Shown here: positions 1 to 5,464 of the stretch, piece by piece
Layout: each line of letters starts with the position of its first letter
Numbering within the stretch: the first letter of the stretch is position 1
IMG/VR virus record: IMGVR_UViG_3300007539_000152
Coordinates: 1-27,642 of that record
DNA length: 27,642 nucleotides
Source of the DNA: a virus
Strand: one strand, 5' to 3'
Notes under the pieces: generated by a model
What the model was told of the DNA's origin: nothing
The model's input: the letters and a program-made list of their open reading frames with translations, nothing else
The model's database searches: none
Translations under genes and position numbers: made by a program

Positions 1-938
1 AATCTCCCTTTATTAAAATCGAAAATATGAAATAAATTTGGTAAAACAACTGCGCTAGGGTGTAATCCTGTATATTGGATAAAACCTGACTTAGAGGTTT
101 CTAAAACTATTTCATCATCTTCAATTGAGTATTGAATGAATTTCTCACTATTCGCACAATACCAGTATTTGAACTCGTCATTATCGATAAAAACTTTCTT
201 TTTAGGCTTTTCGCCTTCGCTTTCATAGCGTCCGGCTACACTTTCAACAACTTTCAAAACTTCCTTTTCATCTAATGGGTTTGATTGTTCATTATTCCAT
301 TTAAAAGCTGCTTCTTCAAGTTCTTTTTGATCTGGATTTTGATTTCCCTGTATACCTGAGAGAAATTTAAATAGTGTATTGTTTCTACCACCTACCGCAG
401 TGTCCACCAACTTTTTTTCTTTCTTTTCTTCTCTAGATAAAGAAAGTAAGTATTTTCTAAACTTGGGCGATATCTTCCTAATTTCAGCTTTCTGAAGATT
501 ATACCCATGATTAGGGAAATGATACAATAGAGTGTCACCACTAATAATATCAAGTGGAAGGCCAGAAAGCCCAATTTTTCTATTGTTAAACTCTGAATCG
601 TACTCATAAAAATAATGAACCCCTTTTTTAGTTGTTTGTTTTAATGTTTTTTGATCTTCTGGAAACTGACTCATTATTTTATCGTGTGTTTCCATATCGT
701 CAAAATCGACCACGAATATATTTGAACTTTTGCCACAAATCAAACCAAGCCCGCAAACTGGTTTCCCAGGTGCGCACATAACTTCTTCAACTGGTTTATG
801 TAGTGTATTATGTTTTTGCCAAGAATTATTTACTTGATTTGCAGCTATCTTTTTTTCAATCCCGTTTTCATCTTTGACCCTTTTGAAAACGTGATAAGCT
901 GTAAAATGAATATTTTGATCTAAAAAAAATTTTTCCAT
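1..938 (-). CDS. Primase-polymerase (PrimPol plus PriCT), C-terminus cut by the window edge
   Basis: The reading frame is open from the ATG at 938 to the window edge (312 codons seen, no stop), so the gene is partial at its 3' end. Residues about 30-150 look like a bifunctional DNA primase/polymerase (AEP superfamily) domain. The putative metal-binding motif is VVDFDD with the acidic pair D78/D80, followed by a KKGVHYFY motif (H108) and LDIISGD (D130). Residues about 183-238 match the primase C-terminal domain pattern (GGRNNTLFKF, then a conserved NPLDEKEV-like segment). In this family a superfamily 3 or similar helicase often follows; here it would lie outside the window. The role is replication priming or initiation. 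AAAGGG sits just upstream of the ATG as ribosome binding site, and a sigma-70-like promoter lies at 1063-1091. Family assignment is from motif recognition only. Confidence 0.82.
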   Translation of the reverse strand, partial: MEKFFLDQNIHFTAYHVFKRVKDENGIEKKIAANQVNNSWQKHNTLHKPVEEVMCAPGKPVCGLGLICGKSSNIFVVDFDDMETHDKIMSQFPEDQKTLKQTTKKGVHYFYEYDSEFNNRKIGLSGLPLDIISGDTLLYHFPNHGYNLQKAEIRKISPKFRKYLLSLSREEKKEKKLVDTAVGGRNNTLFKFLSGIQGNQNPDQKELEEAAFKWNNEQSNPLDEKEVLKVVESVAGRYESEGEKPKKKVFIDNDEFKYWYCANSEKFIQYSIEDDEIVLETSKSGFIQYTGLHPSAVVLPNLFHIFDFNKGR

Positions 939-1087
939 TGATACCCTTTGTTTTATTTATACCCATAATTTAAAAAAGGAGCCGCACGCCTTCAAAGGGT
1001 ATAAAATGTTATGGCTTTTACAAAAAATAGCTAGTTTTCTGCTGCGGCCCCTATTGATTAAAATTATAAAAATATATTTTAATATAT
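939..1087 (-). other. Intergenic leader upstream of the primase-polymerase
   Basis: I see no convincing ORF in this 149-base gap. It holds the predicted promoter (1063-1091) and a leader of about 115 bases before the ATG at 938. The leader is richer in G+C than its flanks, with segments such as GGGGCCGC and GGAGCCGC that could form secondary structure. A regulatory leader is possible, but I recognise no known riboswitch class. Confidence 0.45.
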
Positions 1088-1091
1088 TCAA
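1063..1091 (-). promoter_or_regulatory. Sigma-70-like promoter for the primase-polymerase gene
   Basis: Read on the minus strand: -35 TTGAAT (1086-1091), a 17-base spacer, and -10 TATAAT (1063-1068). The -35 box overlaps the TGA stop of the preceding gene. Box sequences, spacing and spacer sequence closely match the promoters at 3375-3403 and 4310-4338. Confidence 0.7.
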
Positions 1092-1660
1092 CCGAAATTT
1101 CTAATTAAATATCTTTTTTCCTTAAAGGATTCATAAAATTTTATTTTTAATTGTTCGGCATAGTCTAACAGTAAAGATTCTATATAATCTTTTCTATCTG
1201 GTTTATCGTATTTTTCGAAAATTTCTTTTATTTCAGGGGTTAATTCTTTTTTAATCCAAATTATGGGATCTTTCATGCACTCTTCAACAAAATTCAATAG
1301 CTTCATATTGATCCCATTTTCTAACATGATTTTTTCCAGGTCTTCACCCCAATATTTATCAATCGATTTCACTTGAATTTTTAAGAATGAATTAAAATTT
1401 CGTTCGTTGTGATGAAACTTTTTAAAGTCTTCAATTATTCGACCATAGACTAAATCTATCAAATGGTTATTGGCATTTAATAGCTTATTTAGATTATCCA
1501 TGCCTAGAATTTTTTCTTGTTCTTCTAGTCTGGCGTTTAGTTTTTCATAGGATTCAATTTTATCAGTAACCAATTTTTTAAAAGGCTTGTAGTCTTCTTT
1601 TTTCCATGTATCAAAGTCTACAAACTTTAAAATACTCTTTATAAGGTCAACCGCTCCCAT
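1088..1660 (-). CDS. Unknown early-region protein, 190 aa
   Basis: I do not recognise this protein. It is highly charged and rich in Lys, Glu and aromatic residues, with no signal peptide or membrane segment. Residues about 15-60 (through KLNARLEEQEKIL) look helical or coiled-coil. It starts with ATG at 1660, 17 bases after the stop of the upstream small gene, and ends in TGA at 1088 inside the -35 region of the next promoter. Its position between the tRNA-like cluster and the primase-polymerase suggests an early or replication-associated role, but that is inference from location only. Confidence 0.75.
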   Translation of the reverse strand: MGAVDLIKSILKFVDFDTWKKEDYKPFKKLVTDKIESYEKLNARLEEQEKILGMDNLNKLLNANNHLIDLVYGRIIEDFKKFHHNERNFNSFLKIQVKSIDKYWGEDLEKIMLENGINMKLLNFVEECMKDPIIWIKKELTPEIKEIFEKYDKPDRKDYIESLLLDYAEQLKIKFYESFKEKRYLIRNFG

Positions 1661-1677
1661 GTTCTAAAATATAGTGT

Positions 1678-1866
1678 TTATATTGGTGATCGTGCAAGTT
1701 TTTGTTCACACCCAGCTAATAAAAGCTCTTTTTCTATAAAATCAGTAAGTCTTTTAATTTCATTCTTTTGCGCTTGTATTATATCTTTTTTTCAATCGTT
1801 TTGTTCTTCTAGCAATGCTATTCTATCATAGAGTTTTTCTACTGTATCTTTAAATCCTTTTTTCAT
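1678..1866 (-). pseudogene. Small coiled-coil-like gene interrupted by one in-frame TGA
   Basis: The ATG at 1866 overlaps the stop of the upstream gene (ATGA, 4 bases), the usual sign of translational coupling. The frame reads 24 codons to a TGA at 1792-1794. It then continues open for 37 more codons, in the same frame and with the same Lys/Glu/Ile-rich helical character, to a TAA at 1678. Residues before the stop include KLYDRIALLEEQND and after it KKDIIQAQKNEIKRL. This pattern fits a single nonsense change (TGG to TGA would restore Trp), a readthrough stop, or a sequence error. A frameshift is excluded because both halves are in one frame. The function is unknown. The intact product would be about 62 aa. 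Confidence 0.6.
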
Positions 1867-2084
1867 TTCAGCACCTTAAAAAGTTTTGTAACTTCATCGT
1901 ATAAATCAAAGTCATTTTCAATGTGTTTTGTTAATGCTTTGATCATAGCTTTTTTAATATCTAATGCACAAGGTTTGCTACTTGGAGTCATTATACATTT
2001 AATATAGTCTTTTTTTACTTCTCTTCCTAATATGCGCGAAACTTCAACGGCTAACAATTCATAATCAATTTTTAAATTTATCAT
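1863..2084 (-). CDS. Unknown small protein, 73 aa
   Basis: I do not recognise this short, Lys/Ile-rich, predicted soluble protein (starts MINLKIDYELLAVEVSRIL). It contains two cysteines but no CxxC pair, and no membrane segment. The start ATG at 2084 lies just downstream of the tRNA-like genes and is preceded by AAGAAGGAT, a good ribosome binding site. Its TGA stop overlaps the ATG of the TGA-interrupted gene that follows. Early-region position is the only functional hint. Confidence 0.7.
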   Translation of the reverse strand: MINLKIDYELLAVEVSRILGREVKKDYIKCIMTPSSKPCALDIKKAMIKALTKHIENDFDLYDEVTKLFKVLK

Positions 2085-2107
2085 AATCCTTCTTTCTTAA
2101 AAAAATT

Positions 2108-2210
2108 TAGTGAGGCAGGATTCGAACCTGCACACATTGCTAGTACAATGCTATTGGGTGGAACTAGATTTTTACCCTTTTTTAGCGTCTACCATTTTCG
2201 CCACTCACTA
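2108..2210 (-). tRNA. tRNA-Leu-like gene with an oversized anticodon region
   Basis: On the minus strand the acceptor stem is a perfect 7 bp (TAGTGAG with CTCACTA). The D arm carries the leucine-type sequence GCG...TGGTAGACGC, and the T arm is perfect (GCAGG TTCGAAT CCTGC). A variable arm of the class II type is plausible (CATTG, 6-base loop, CAATG). Between the D stem and this variable arm there are about 33 bases where about 18 are expected, and no normal 5-bp stem with 7-base loop can be drawn. The best pairing there is GGGT with ACCC around a 14-base loop. No anticodon can be assigned. CCA is not encoded; the discriminator base is A, as in tRNA-Leu. Total length is 103 bases. It may be a degenerate, intron-like or repurposed tRNA. 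Confidence 0.6.
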
Positions 2211-2216
2211 CTTTAC

Positions 2217-2297
2217 TGCACTGACAGGATTCGAACCTGTAACCTACCTTTAGACGTTTAAAACTATTGGTTGCGCTATCCATTACGCTACAGTGCA
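2217..2297 (-). tRNA. tRNA-like gene (Arg-like D arm) with an oversized anticodon arm
   Basis: The acceptor stem is a perfect 7 bp (TGCACTG with CAGTGCA). The D arm is GCGT-loop-GCGC with ATGGATAG in the loop, reminiscent of tRNA-Arg. The T arm is perfect (ACAGG TTCGAAT CCTGT) and the variable region is a normal 5 bases (AGGTT). The anticodon arm spans 26 bases instead of 17. It can pair ACC with GGT, then an AA/AA mismatch, then TAG with CTA around a 10-base loop. No standard anticodon loop results, so the amino-acid identity is open. CCA is not encoded. It lies 6 bases from the Leu-like gene and shares its anomaly. Confidence 0.6.
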
Positions 2298-2380
2298 AAT
2301 ACACTACCTCTCATTCGACAAGCCTGCCCGGGAATTCCCAGACCCTACACTGAGCTGCGTTTCTTGCCTACTGTAGTGCA
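2298..2380 (-). ncRNA. Structured, GC-richer segment between SSB and the tRNA-like genes
   Basis: There is no ORF here. The segment is visibly richer in G+C than its surroundings. On the minus strand TGCACTAC near the 5' end can pair with GTAGTGTA near the 3' end, like an acceptor stem. A strong internal hairpin can form (GTCTGGG, loop AATT, CCCGGGC). Near the 3' end GTCGAAT resembles a T loop (consensus TTCGAAT) but its flanking stem is weak. It could be a decayed third tRNA or a structured RNA; I cannot complete a cloverleaf. Confidence 0.35.
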
Positions 2381-2761
2381 TTAAAATCCTAAATCATCCA
2401 AATCAGGTTCATTTGATGGTAAATTTTGACCTTTAGAGTCTAAAAATTCAATTTTATTCGCTCTGACTAGTGTTTTATATCTTTTCTTCCCGCTCTCTTT
2501 ATCATCCCATGATTGAGTTTCTAACTCGCCAATTATTAAAACCTGAGAACCTCTTTTTAAAAATTGACTAGCTGTTTTTGCAATTCCACCCCAACAAACA
2601 ATATCGGTCCATTGTGTAATTTCTTTTGGGTTACCTTGTTGATCTTTCCAACGCTTTGTTGATCCAAGATTGAAGTTGCAAACCTCACTTGATCCGGCTT
2701 GCCTTAATTCCGGATCTCTTCCCAAATAACCGATTAAATTTACTTGGTTCATATATGCCAT
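2381..2761 (-). CDS. ssb: Single-stranded DNA-binding protein
   Basis: This 126-aa protein coats single-stranded DNA during phage replication and recombination. Residues 1-108 form the SSB OB-fold, recognised from MNQVNLIGYLGRDPELR at the N-terminus, NFNLGSTKRWKD, the TDIVCWGGIAKTASQFLKRG core and VLIIGELETQSW. The short tail ends in the acidic, Phe-terminated DLDDLGF, which in bacterial SSBs recruits partner proteins. It is slightly shorter than typical bacterial SSBs because the linker is short. The start at 2761 has AAAGGGAA upstream; M4 is an alternative start. It sits in a recombination block with the Gp157-like and ERF genes, 1 base after the preceding small gene. Confidence 0.95.
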   Translation of the reverse strand: MAYMNQVNLIGYLGRDPELRQAGSSEVCNFNLGSTKRWKDQQGNPKEITQWTDIVCWGGIAKTASQFLKRGSQVLIIGELETQSWDDKESGKKRYKTLVRANKIEFLDSKGQNLPSNEPDLDDLGF

Positions 2762-2762
2762 T

Positions 2763-2867
2763 TTATTCCCTTTCGTTTTGCTCTTTTAAATCTTGAGCGT
2801 AGTTGTTTAACACTTCTTTAACTGTTGGGGCTTCATATCTAGCCCCGTTTATATATAATACTATCAT
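2763..2867 (-). CDS. Very short unknown protein, 34 aa
   Basis: The ATG at 2867 overlaps the TGA stop of the Gp157-like gene (ATGA) and the TAA at 2763 is 1 base before the SSB start, so the ORF fills the gap exactly. The product begins MIVLYINGARYEAPTVKEVL and ends in a charged tail. The first 11 residues look like a beta hairpin (LYINGARYEA). No family is recognised. Support is the tight coupled spacing only. Confidence 0.55.
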   Translation of the reverse strand: MIVLYINGARYEAPTVKEVLNNYAQDLKEQNERE

Positions 2868-3346
2868 TTTAACCCCAAGCTATATTTTAAATATGCGCCT
2901 TGGATTTTCTCACCTTTTAATAAAAGTTCTTTAACCAATTTTTGGGAAACCTTCTTTTCAATCTTCGTTTCTTCAAACTTGTATTTATCAGTTATTAAAT
3001 TTTCATCAACCACAAGTGAAGGGTTAGAGTTTCTTTTAACTTGAATTTCATCGTCTTCAAGCTTTTCGCCATCCCAAAGGGTTAACACATATTGCTCAAA
3101 AAAATTGATATAATTTTTCAAAGTTTTCATTCTTTTATCAAGATTTCTTTTACGATCTTGTAAAGCTTCAAGATTATATTTATTTTCTTTAATCAATTTG
3201 GCTATTGATAGAATTTTTCTATCTCTATCGTCTTCCATCATTTCAAAAGCCGCGTAAGCTTCATCATCAATAATTTCTCCCGTTTCCGGATCAATGGAGT
3301 TTGCTAATCTAAATTCCATCTCTTTTGTTATTTCATATAAATTCAT
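2864..3346 (-). CDS. Siphovirus Gp157-like protein
   Basis: This 160-aa protein resembles the Gp157 family (Pfam Siphovirus Gp157), which is commonly found beside phage annealing proteins. Seen in the sequence: an N-terminal MNLYEIT start, an acidic segment at residues 18-40 (IDPETGEIIDDEAYAAFE), a long helical region with LIKENKYNLEALQDRKRNLDKR-type spacing (residues 50-90), and a C-terminal basic segment. The biochemical role of the family is poorly defined; it is usually placed in the recombination/replication module. It is preceded by the promoter at 3375-3403 and a good ribosome binding site (AAGGGTAT). Its TGA stop is overlapped by the next ATG. Confidence 0.8.
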   Translation of the reverse strand: MNLYEITKEMEFRLANSIDPETGEIIDDEAYAAFEMMEDDRDRKILSIAKLIKENKYNLEALQDRKRNLDKRMKTLKNYINFFEQYVLTLWDGEKLEDDEIQVKRNSNPSLVVDENLITDKYKFEETKIEKKVSQKLVKELLLKGEKIQGAYLKYSLGLK

Positions 3347-3374
3347 AATATACCCTTGTTAAGTGTGTTTCTAT

Positions 3375-3403
3375 ATTATAGAAATATATCTAAATATATT
3401 CTA
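3375..3403 (-). promoter_or_regulatory. Sigma-70-like promoter for the Gp157-SSB block
   Basis: Minus strand: -35 TAGAAT (3398-3403), 17-base spacer, -10 TATAAT (3375-3380). The predicted start point is near 3368, leaving a leader of about 22 bases that carries the AAGGG ribosome binding site. It shares spacer sequence with the promoters at 1063-1091 and 4310-4338. Confidence 0.7.
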
Positions 3404-3406
3404 CAT

Positions 3407-3958
3407 TTATTTTAATTCTTTTGATTTTTTAGTAAATAAATTTTGGATGTCTTTTGTGTATTGGTTTTTAGTTTGCAAATCTTGTTTAAATTTGGTTAAT
3501 TGATCAATTGAAGTTATTTTTTGTAATCTTTCCGCAATTTCTTGCGTTTTAACTTCTGTTGAGTCAGCGTCTTTTGTATCATCAATCGCATATAAACCAT
3601 TTAAAGCATATTTTCTGGCATACGAACTGGTTGCGCCTGTAATTTGTGCCGCGTCCATGCCTTTTTTTGTCTCCGGCTCTCTTGCCATTCCTGTTGACTC
3701 TAAACAATTAACCCCTTTGTTTGGGTCTGAATCAGCATCAAATAAAATTATATGCGATTGCACATAGTGCCAACCGTCTATACATTTTATTGAATCCTGA
3801 ATAACTTGAACTAATCCAAATTCTTTTAAAAGTGGCTTAACCGCTTCCAAAATATCCTCGCAAGAACGATAGTTGTAATTACCGAATTTATTTCTTTGTC
3901 CTTTAGGTGCTTTCAATTTTGACTGCACCTGTAAAAGTTTTTTGTAAATATTATCCAT
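3407..3958 (-). CDS. erf: ERF-family single-strand annealing protein
   Basis: This 183-aa protein belongs to the ERF superfamily of phage recombinases, which anneal complementary single strands during recombination and genome circularisation. The diagnostic region is residues 96-131: ETKKGMDAAQITGATSSYAR followed by KYALNGLYAIDDTKDAD, the conserved ERF signature. The N-terminal part (YNYRSCEDILEAVKPLLKE, residues 28-46) also fits the family. The C-terminal 40 residues are a charged tail. It is encoded next to Gp157-like and SSB genes, the usual partners. Its start overlaps the preceding 49-aa ORF by 8 bases. Confidence 0.92.
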   Translation of the reverse strand: MDNIYKKLLQVQSKLKAPKGQRNKFGNYNYRSCEDILEAVKPLLKEFGLVQVIQDSIKCIDGWHYVQSHIILFDADSDPNKGVNCLESTGMAREPETKKGMDAAQITGATSSYARKYALNGLYAIDDTKDADSTEVKTQEIAERLQKITSIDQLTKFKQDLQTKNQYTKDIQNLFTKKSKELK

Positions 3959-4100
3959 GTTTCGCCTCTAACATTTTTATAAAGTGTGAATTTCTGCGAT
4001 TAAATAAATGGTTACGATAACATTTTAAATAAATATCAATATCAAAAATGCTTTTATTAATCATCCAATTTCTAGTTATTGATTCGCTAAATAATTTCAT
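3951..4100 (-). CDS. Short basic protein of unknown function, 49 aa
   Basis: The ATG at 4100 overlaps the TGA of the upstream 60-aa gene by 4 bases and the TAA at 3951-3953 overlaps the ERF start by 8 bases, so the ORF is embedded in a coupled array. The product (starts MKLFSESITRNWMINKSIFD) is basic, with aromatic residues and no CxxC motif. No family is recognised. Confidence rests on the tight overlaps. Confidence 0.6.
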   Translation of the reverse strand: MKLFSESITRNWMINKSIFDIDIYLKCYRNHLFNRRNSHFIKMLEAKHG

Positions 4101-4279
4101 TTTTGGACCTCCCATTGTGTAGATGAAATTTGTTTAGCAATTCCCCCGAATTTCTCTTTCATAACTAACCCAAAATCAGGATCTTTTGAAGTGAATACAT
4201 AAATTCTAGGATCCCTGGTTTTATCAACATCGAATTTAAAACGCTTGCTAGTTAAATAAGACATTATTCTTTTAATCAT
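4097..4279 (-). CDS. First early gene: unknown protein, 60 aa
   Basis: This small mixed alpha/beta-looking protein (starts MIKRIMSYLTSKRFKFDVDK) is not recognised. It has a basic N-terminal helix, then likely strands (RIYVFTSKDPDFGLVM) and a C-terminal TQWEVQK. It is the first gene after the promoter at 4310-4338 and has a strong ribosome binding site (AAGGGTATA) before the ATG. It heads the coupled set 60 aa, 49 aa, ERF. Small leading early genes in phages often modify the host, but nothing here shows that directly. Confidence 0.7.
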   Translation of the reverse strand: MIKRIMSYLTSKRFKFDVDKTRDPRIYVFTSKDPDFGLVMKEKFGGIAKQISSTQWEVQK

Positions 4280-4309
4280 TTTCTATACCCTTGATAAATG
4301 CTTTTCTAA

Positions 4310-4338
4310 AGTATAGAAATATATATTAATATATACAA
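4310..4338 (-). promoter_or_regulatory. Sigma-70-like promoter for the early ERF block
   Basis: Minus strand: -35 TTGTAT (4333-4338), 17-base spacer, -10 TATACT (4310-4315). The predicted start point is near 4303, with a leader of about 24 bases to the ATG at 4279. The spacer and the bases around the -10 match the promoters at 1063-1091 and 3375-3403. Confidence 0.7.
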
Positions 4339-4345
4339 GTATATT

Positions 4346-4966
4346 TTAAATATTTTTTATGTAATTGTGGATTAAGTGATCTGTGTTGAAAATTTTTCCT
4401 AAAAATCTTCTGACTTTTGAAATTTGTATTTGTTTGATTGGCTTTTTATATCCCCAGGGATGACGTGTAACCTGGTCTGAACCGTTTTTATAGATTCTTA
4501 TATCTTGGATTCCGCTTTTTTTAATGTAGCTCACACCTTGTTTTTTAACAAAATTTGGAGCACCGAAACCAATTATTGATTTTATGTTGTAGCCACTTTT
4601 ATATAGTAGTACACCAATAAAAAACGCTATTGGTACGCCTCTTGAATGTGCTGAAATATGAATCTCTCTATCCTGATACTTCTTTAAATAATAATCAATC
4701 TTTTGTACAAACTTTGGAACGTTTTTCCAGAATCCGCGGGGAACCCTTCCAAATCCATCAACTTTTTTACCAAGAATTTTTAAGTTTTCTAACCAATCTT
4801 TTGAATCATTAGAGCCAGCCACACCAATTTCAATCATATCATCAGAAACCCAAACGCATAAACGTTCATTTTTTTCATTTATATAATAAATATCATCGCC
4901 TACTCTATCCTGTGCGTATGCGATATTTGCAACCTGTAAAGCTCTTGCTTTTCCTCGAATATTCAT
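4346..4966 (-). CDS. Class-3 lipase / alpha-beta hydrolase in the lysis position
   Basis: This 206-aa protein matches the class 3 lipase pattern. Visible features are VAGSNDSKDWLENL (residues 49-62, the GT/DWL-type segment near the oxyanion region), the nucleophile elbow ISAHSRGVP with S108, FGAPNF (134-139), NGSDQVTRHP with the likely acid D164, and a C-terminal DHLIHNYI giving H197 or H200 as the catalytic base. A Ser-Asp-His triad in the right order is therefore present. There is no signal peptide. The gene overlaps the holin-like gene by 4 bases (ATGA) and closes the late transcript before the early promoter. By family it should hydrolyse an ester lipid; a role in envelope disruption during lysis is inference from position. 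A virion or host-lipid role is possible too. Confidence 0.82.
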   Translation of the reverse strand: MNIRGKARALQVANIAYAQDRVGDDIYYINEKNERLCVWVSDDMIEIGVAGSNDSKDWLENLKILGKKVDGFGRVPRGFWKNVPKFVQKIDYYLKKYQDREIHISAHSRGVPIAFFIGVLLYKSGYNIKSIIGFGAPNFVKKQGVSYIKKSGIQDIRIYKNGSDQVTRHPWGYKKPIKQIQISKVRRFLGKIFNTDHLIHNYIKNI

Positions 4967-5253
4967 AGAAATAAACCTATCAATTTGTTAATACCAACTC
5001 CCGCGCCTGAACTCAAAAGCATACAAGCTGCAAAAACTTTTTTAAAATTACCGTCAACCTCTTTTTGTCGCTCTCTAATCTTTTTACCTATCTTGTCTAA
5101 ATCTGACTTGTTTTGTTCAGCAATTAATTTAGTCTCTATTAATTGGTCATGATCTTTTTGAACGCTAGATAGAAGGCTATCAAGCTTTTTATCCACACCC
5201 TCAAACTTGGGATTAAAATGGTCAATTAAAAAGTTTATTTCTTCCGTATTCAT
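4963..5253 (-). CDS. XhlA/holin-like protein with one C-terminal membrane segment
   Basis: The 96-aa product begins with a long amphipathic, coiled-coil-like region (residues 5-70, rich in Lys, Asp, Glu and Gln). It ends with a hydrophobic segment, residues 72-96 (VFAACMLLSSGAGVGINKLI then GLFL). One C-terminal transmembrane helix after a coiled coil is the layout of hemolysin XhlA-type proteins and some phage holin partners. It sits between the fibre genes and the lipase gene and overlaps both neighbours by 4 bases. The functional call is by architecture and position. It could instead be a membrane-anchored spanin-like or superinfection protein. Confidence 0.6.
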   Translation of the reverse strand: MNTEEINFLIDHFNPKFEGVDKKLDSLLSSVQKDHDQLIETKLIAEQNKSDLDKIGKKIRERQKEVDGNFKKVFAACMLLSSGAGVGINKLIGLFL

Positions 5254-5450
5254 TTTAAGGATTTCACTTCTAATTCAGTAATTTCAATTCTCGTTTCAAC
5301 TTTAAGAATTAATTTTTCCGTTGGAATTATTTCTTCATCTTCAAAATATTTATACATATCTTCCACACTTTCAAATTCAGGATAACCTAAATTATTTGTT
5401 ATAACCTCTTTTGTGATATGTTGAATTTTACTAGGCTTTGTCAATGTCAT
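5250..5450 (-). CDS. Small acidic protein downstream of the tail fibre, 66 aa
   Basis: This is a small acidic protein of unknown family (starts MTLTKPSKIQHITKEVITNN). The middle is acidic and aromatic (VEDMYKYFEDEEIIPTEKLI) and the C-terminus looks like a short beta or helical segment with alternating charges. It starts 14 bases after the fibre gene stop, and its own stop overlaps the holin-like start (ATGA). Small proteins in this place can be fibre assembly partners or lysis regulators; no motif supports either. Confidence 0.65.
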   Translation of the reverse strand: MTLTKPSKIQHITKEVITNNLGYPEFESVEDMYKYFEDEEIIPTEKLILKVETRIEITELEVKSLK

Positions 5451-5464
5451 TTTGTATCTGTCCT

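Noticed and set aside
392-607. A 71-codon minus-strand ORF with a hydrophobic N-terminal half, looking like a small membrane protein
   Set aside because: It lies entirely within the primase-polymerase frame, which is open across the region and has clear domain motifs. It is a shadow frame.
2246-2271. A suppressor tRNA: GTCTAAA in the Arg-like tRNA arm could be read as a loop with anticodon CTA
   Set aside because: The flanking bases do not pair as a 5-bp anticodon stem in that register, and nothing in the window needs TAG suppression.
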